NCBI GenBank assembly: GCA_947374505.1
Contig: CANCCE010000180.1
Span: 1 to 5,672 of the forward strand
DNA length: 5,672 nucleotides
Source: Comamonadaceae bacterium
GTDB taxonomy: Bacteria; Pseudomonadota; Gammaproteobacteria; Burkholderiales; Burkholderiaceae_C
Direction of reading: 5' to 3'
The number at the start of each line of letters is the position of its first letter. The stretch's first letter is position 1. Below, one piece after another: positions 5,545 to 5,672 of this stretch. The position numbers were made by a program, and so were the translations under genes. The notes below the pieces were generated by a model. That model did no database searches. It was not told the origin of the DNA and saw nothing but the letters and a program-made list of their open reading frames with translations.

Positions 5545-5672
5545 ATGTTGAAGAACACTCTGATTTTTGCGCTGCTTGCAACGGCTGGGTTTGTGGCATC
5601 GGCACAGACAACTCCCGCACCGAAGCCAGCACCAGCGGCCTCCACAGCCGCAGCACCCGCGAAGCCTGCAGC
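5545..5672 (+). CDS. Exported Ala/Pro-rich protein, partial (3' end outside window)
   Basis: The frame is open from an ATG to the window edge (42 complete codons). The first 20 residues form a clear signal peptide: Lys3, a hydrophobic core LIFALLATAGFVA and a cleavage site ASA-Q. The following visible residues are low-complexity, dominated by Ala and Pro with occasional Lys (APKPAPAAS, APAKPA). Such a tail is common in small periplasmic or wall-spanning proteins and linkers, but I do not recognise a family and the function is unknown. It begins 82 nt after the nuclease stop on the same strand and could share its transcript. Confidence 0.75.
   Translation, partial: MLKNTLIFALLATAGFVASAQTTPAPKPAPAASTAAAPAKPA

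Overview
The window looks like chromosomal DNA of a betaproteobacterium, most likely Burkholderiales and possibly Comamonadaceae. The grounds are moderately high G+C, a Bug-family (TctC-type) solute-binding protein standing alone, tightly packed genes and a periplasmic NUC-type nuclease. This placement is inferred from gene content and style, not from a marker gene.

Layout. Positions 1-4528 are one continuous leftward (minus-strand) gene string. In order of transcription it holds: a glutathione transferase (GST) of YfcG-like type (4528-3830, TTG start); a nu-class GST of the YghU type (3825-2947); an 85-bp gap; a DoxX-family membrane protein (2861-2409); a Bug periplasmic binding protein (2403-1402); a 62-bp spacer carrying a perfect CTGT-N8-ACAG LexA (SOS) box; umuD (1339-875); and umuC (872 leftward, cut by the window edge after 290 codons). 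Positions 4529-4682 are a divergent promoter region with a nested AT-rich inverted repeat and a 10-bp GC-rich palindrome. Rightward from it lie a signal-peptide-bearing DNA/RNA non-specific endonuclease (4683-5462) and the start of a second exported, Ala/Pro-rich small protein (5545 onward, cut by the right edge).

How the parts may work together. UmuD and UmuC form a classical SOS module: RecA-stimulated cleavage of UmuD activates the Y-family polymerase Pol V for translesion synthesis. The four genes upstream look like a small thiol or electrophile-handling operon (two cytosolic glutathione-dependent enzymes and a DoxX quinone/redox membrane protein) coupled to a periplasmic ligand-binding protein. 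I see no convincing terminator between the Bug gene and umuDC, so stress transcription of the GST operon could read into the mutagenic polymerase genes; this is inference. The nuclease is probably periplasmic or secreted and scavenges or degrades nucleic acid.

I recognise every gene family except the last partial gene. No mobile element, CRISPR array, tRNA or rRNA is visible. The least ordinary points are the neighbourhood (GST-GST-DoxX-Bug-umuDC), the near-leaderless architecture of umuD with its promoter inside the SOS box, and the nested inverted repeat next to the nuclease start codon.
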